Assembly: GCA_945867185.1 (NCBI GenBank) | Contig: CAMBHM010000072.1 | Span: 1 to 7,356 of the forward strand | Source of the DNA: Legionella genomosp. 1 | Lineage (GTDB): Bacteria; Pseudomonadota; Gammaproteobacteria; Legionellales; Legionellaceae | DNA length: 7,356 nucleotides | Direction of reading: 5' to 3' | Shown here: positions 5,778 through 7,356 of the stretch, piece by piece | Layout: each line of letters starts with the position of its first letter | Numbering within the stretch: the stretch's first letter is position 1 | The notes under the pieces: generated by a model | What the model was told of the DNA's origin: nothing | The model's input: only the letters and a program-made list of their open reading frames with translations | Database searches by the model: none | Translations under genes and position numbers: made by a program

Positions 5778-5813
5778 TTAAGCATTGATTTATCAATAAA
5801 TTTAACTAAAAAA

Positions 5814-6227
5814 TCATTTTAGAGAGTTTACACGAGCCAATAAAGTTTGTGTAGCAGCTAACAAATCTTTCAGTAGTTGTTCATCAACTTCAAAGTATCC
5901 CTCGTATTCAGCAAGATTGCGAGAGTCATGGCATTTCGCTAATACTCGCCACACTTCTGGTCCGATTCCAAGAGTATGAGGTAATACTTGAAACACTAAA
6001 TAGCGGTTATTGCATCGATATCCATGCCAACGTAACGCGGCAAGAGACAGTGAGTGAGCGGCATTATAGGCCAGATCAAATTGACTCTCTGCAGCAAGTG
6101 ATGAATTGGCTGCATCGTGCAGCCGTGCTTCGCCTGAGCGTAGTAAACCGGAAAACTCTAATTCATTCGTGGGTTCTACTTTTAACTGGCCAGTTTTTAC
6201 CAGGTTATCCAAGTTTGGTAAGCTCAT
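5814..6227 (-). CDS. HEPN-domain protein, probable partner of the upstream nucleotidyltransferase
   Basis: The 137-residue all-helical protein shows features of small HEPN proteins: an N-terminal helix pair with EARLHDAANSSLAAESQFDLAYNAAHSLSLAALRWHGYR (about 34-71), then VWRVLAKCHDSRNLAEYEGYFEVDEQLL (about 92-119). HEPN proteins paired with MNT nucleotidyltransferases are often RNases or toxins with an Rx4-6H motif. Here R94 and H100 have the right spacing, followed by RNLAEY, but the active-site assignment is uncertain. I place the start at ATG 6227, with TAGGA about 7 nt upstream; a GTG at 6233 adds two residues but sits too close to that site. The gene overlaps the 3' end of the nucleotidyltransferase gene by 23 nt, implying translational coupling and one operon. 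A decayed paralogue lies at 3832-3908. Confidence 0.85.
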   Translation of the reverse strand: MSLPNLDNLVKTGQLKVEPTNELEFSGLLRSGEARLHDAANSSLAAESQFDLAYNAAHSLSLAALRWHGYRCNNRYLVFQVLPHTLGIGPEVWRVLAKCHDSRNLAEYEGYFEVDEQLLKDLLAATQTLLARVNSLK

Positions 6228-6810
6228 CCTCACATCCTATTAAAAAAATTTTGGGTTGCTTTACTATTTGTGCTAAAAAACGATTATTTGCTTGATATTT
6301 TCGCGTCCATTCCGTTGGCGAGTAAAAAGTTGGGTTTATGGGGCGACCCAATTTTCCTTGCGCTTCTTCAAGCAATCTAAATACATCGGCGTATGTTAAG
6401 TTATCACCCACCAACATCAAATCAATATCACTGGTCGCTGTGTCTTCTTGTTTAGCAATAGAACCATAGATGAAGGCGATATGTATCTGTGAGGTAATGG
6501 GTGCAAGTGCTTGTCGTAAAACATCCGCTAATCCAAATGTTTTTAATACAATACCGCGTAATTCTGTGAATAATGGCGAAGTGCAATTAACTGAGTAATG
6601 TTTTTGATTACCAATAGACTGTACTGTTATTAGACCAACAGCGGTTAGCTTTTCAAGCTCCCGTTGAACGGCACCTGTCCCTGAATGAGTTAATCGAATA
6701 ATTTCATTGGTATGAAAGCTACGATCGGGTTGACCATAGAGTAGGGCAAGCACGCGTTGGCGTACTTTAGAAAAAAGCGCGTTTGAAAGGCCAGGCTGTA
6801 TTGTTCTCAT
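6205..6810 (-). CDS. MNT-type nucleotidyltransferase with N-terminal winged-helix DNA-binding domain
   Basis: Counting from ATG 6810 (201 residues), residues about 8-75 form a winged helix: LFSKVRQRVLALLYGQPDRS, TNEIIRLTHSGTGAVQRELEKL and the wing GLITVQSIGNQKHY. Residues about 105-165 form a minimal nucleotidyltransferase domain with G116-S117 (FIYGSIAK) and the metal-binding S127-D128-I-D130 in TSDIDLMLVG, followed by RPINPTFYSPTEW. In MNT/HEPN pairs the nucleotidyltransferase usually acts as antitoxin; characterised members modify the HEPN partner with AMP. The fused winged helix suggests that this protein also represses its own operon. I chose ATG 6810 because the domain starts naturally there and the promoter -10 lies 7 nt upstream; the TTG at 6846 lies within the -35 box. 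There is no Shine-Dalgarno sequence, consistent with a leaderless mRNA. Confidence 0.88.
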   Translation of the reverse strand: MRTIQPGLSNALFSKVRQRVLALLYGQPDRSFHTNEIIRLTHSGTGAVQRELEKLTAVGLITVQSIGNQKHYSVNCTSPLFTELRGIVLKTFGLADVLRQALAPITSQIHIAFIYGSIAKQEDTATSDIDLMLVGDNLTYADVFRLLEEAQGKLGRPINPTFYSPTEWTRKYQANNRFLAQIVKQPKIFLIGCEDELTKLG

Positions 6811-6813
6811 AAC

Positions 6814-6840
6814 GGGTATTATAATACCCAATATAGGTAT
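6814..6840 (-). promoter_or_regulatory. Candidate operator: palindrome and extra half-site over the MNT/HEPN promoter
   Basis: GGGTATTATAATACCC (6814-6829) is a perfect 16-bp palindrome. A third, one-mismatch half-site AGGTAT lies at 6835-6840, giving three half-sites: 6814-6819, 6824-6829 and 6835-6840. The sites cover the -10 box and most of the spacer, where a bound repressor would block RNA polymerase. The winged-helix domain of the first gene is the obvious candidate ligand (inference). Confidence 0.7.
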
Positions 6841-6846
6841 GTTCAA
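6818..6846 (-). promoter_or_regulatory. Sigma70-type promoter of the MNT/HEPN operon
   Basis: On the minus strand, -35 TTGAAC (6846-6841) and a perfect -10 TATAAT (6823-6818) are separated by exactly 17 nt. The -10 is followed by ACCCGTT and then the ATG at 6810, so initiation 6-8 nt after the -10 would begin at, or one or two bases before, the start codon. Confidence 0.75.
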
Positions 6847-6893
6847 GACTCAAATAAAGATTTTTGCCAGATCAGTGCCGTATTCGCTTCTGT

Positions 6894-6945
6894 TTAATTA
6901 TATTGATACAACCCGCTTGTTAGCGGGTTGTATCAATATAATTAA
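6894..6945. repeat. Perfect inverted repeat with 24-bp arms, tetranucleotide loop
   Basis: The arm at 6894-6917 (TTAATTATATTG... ending CAACCCGCT) is exactly complementary to 6922-6945, with loop TGTT. It begins 21 nt beyond the ssb stop codon, so it probably ends ssb transcription on the minus strand. However, the stem is unusually long and there is no U-run, only an AT-rich outer stem. Other readings are a small palindromic element or a protein-binding cruciform. Confidence 0.9.
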
Positions 6946-6966
6946 CAAAATATGACGAGGTGGTTT

Positions 6967-7356
6967 TTAAAACGGGATGTCATCATCAAGTTCATCAAAT
7001 GCATTGTGTGCAGCGGCTGCTGCTGTTGCAGTTCCTTCAGGCTTTTGTGTACTCCCAAGGTGTTGAGAACCCGTGGCAGCGGCTGAAGCGGTTTCTTGGA
7101 AGGCGGATGCCCCCCCTTTACCGTCTAGCATTTGGAGCTCGGCGGCAATGATTTCAGTGGTGTATCGATCTTGACCTTGTTGATCTTGCCATTTTCGAGT
7201 GCGTAAGCTGCCTTCGATATAGAGCTTTGAGCCTTTTCGAACATATTCTCCGGCGATTTCGCCCAATCGGTTGTAGCAGACGACACGATGCCATTCTGTG
7301 CGTTCTTGCTTATCTCCCGTTTGTTTGTCCTTCCAGGTTTCGCTGGTGGCAAGAGA
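6967..7356 (-). CDS. ssb: Single-stranded DNA-binding protein (C-terminal part; runs off the right edge)
   Basis: The frame is open to the window edge, giving 129 residues. It starts within the OB-fold at [20 protein letters not shown] and continues with [35 protein letters not shown] and [10 protein letters not shown], all near-identical in pattern to E. coli SSB. A short Ala/Thr-rich linker of about 45 residues follows, then the acidic tip DELDDDIPF, the conserved docking peptide for SSB partner proteins. The linker is alanine-rich rather than Gly/Gln-rich as in E. coli, and shorter. The product binds ssDNA as a tetramer in replication, repair and recombination. The N-terminal 50 or so residues and the promoter are outside the window. 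It ends 21 nt before the long hairpin at 6894-6945. Confidence 0.97.
   Translation of the reverse strand, partial: SLATSETWKDKQTGDKQERTEWHRVVCYNRLGEIAGEYVRKGSKLYIEGSLRTRKWQDQQGQDRYTTEIIAAELQMLDGKGGASAFQETASAAATGSQHLGSTQKPEGTATAAAAAHNAFDELDDDIPF

Larger units (their letters stand above)
5194..5778. mobile_element. Remnant of a DDE transposon with short terminal inverted repeats
   Basis: The 14-mer ATTGGAGTCCGGAC at 5194-5207 recurs inverted, with one mismatch, at 5765-5778 (ATTGGAGTCTGGAC on the minus strand). The two copies bracket a 585-bp segment that contains the deleted transposase relic. The right copy forms the first codons of the truncated transposase frame, as expected if the N-terminal part of the gene was deleted up to the repeat. 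I see no obvious target-site duplication, so exact ends are provisional. The left repeat overlaps the first arm of the 16-bp hairpin at 5204-5243. Confidence 0.5.

Noticed and set aside
5441..5788. Plus-strand frame opposite the transposase relic
   Set aside because: The minus strand carries recognisable transposase segments; this frame is its antisense shadow.
5784..5797. ATTGAT-TT-ATCAAT as a terminator after the HEPN gene
   Set aside because: Only a 6-bp AT-rich stem with no following T-run; too weak to call.
6050..6295. Plus-strand frame opposite the HEPN/nucleotidyltransferase junction
   Set aside because: Both minus-strand genes there have clear family motifs; the plus frame has none.
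6844..6846. TTG at 6846 as the start of the nucleotidyltransferase
   Set aside because: It lies inside the -35 box of a strong promoter whose expected transcript begins near the ATG at 6810.
7125..7352. Minus-strand frame overlapping ssb in another frame, and a plus-strand frame at 6960-7151
   Set aside because: The ssb frame is unmistakable (TEWHRVV, LRTRKW, DDDIPF), so the others are shadows.
1..7356. tRNA, rRNA or CRISPR array
   Set aside because: Looking through both strands I saw no cloverleaf, rRNA signature or regularly spaced direct repeats.

Overview
The window looks like a chromosomal segment of a gamma-proteobacterium of the order Legionellales (Legionella, Coxiella, Berkiella, Aquicella and relatives). 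Three genes suggest this: the C-terminus of an Lpg1974-like (Legionella major) outer-membrane protein at the left edge, a ferrochelatase of the type I associate with Legionella, and an F-box/ankyrin-like protein that resembles Dot/Icm (type IVB secretion) effectors. I cannot name the species.

Left part (1-3798) is ordinary chromosome. The outer-membrane protein gene ends at a textbook Rho-independent terminator (448-481). A tightly spaced plus-strand cluster follows: a MAPEG-family membrane protein, an exported class A beta-lactamase-like serine hydrolase, and an exported protein with an M14/AstE-like metallohydrolase signature. The last two may both act on peptide or cell-wall material in the periplasm. 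The cluster converges, with a 4-nt overlap, on minus-strand hemH (ferrochelatase), which carries a cysteine-rich insertion.

Middle part (about 3800-5813) is accessory DNA. In order it holds a hairpin at the hemH start, a decayed fragment of a second HEPN gene, a doubtful Trp-rich reading frame, an intact minus-strand gene for a predicted effector, and the relic of an internally deleted DDE transposase flanked by short inverted repeats. The effector candidate has an N-terminal F-box, an ankyrin-like region and a C-terminal CVIS sequence. That sequence matches a eukaryotic CaaX farnesylation box, so the overall plan resembles Legionella AnkB.

Right part (5814-7356) holds a two-gene minus-strand MNT/HEPN module and ssb. 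The nucleotidyltransferase has a fused N-terminal winged helix. Its promoter overlaps a perfect 16-bp palindrome and places the transcription start almost at the ATG, which predicts autoregulation and a leaderless or nearly leaderless mRNA. A perfect 24-bp-arm hairpin separates the module from the 3' end of ssb, which runs off the right edge.

The most interesting point is the predicted F-box/CaaX effector lying between a dead and an apparently intact HEPN gene beside transposon debris. All functional statements come from reading motifs by eye; no database search was run.
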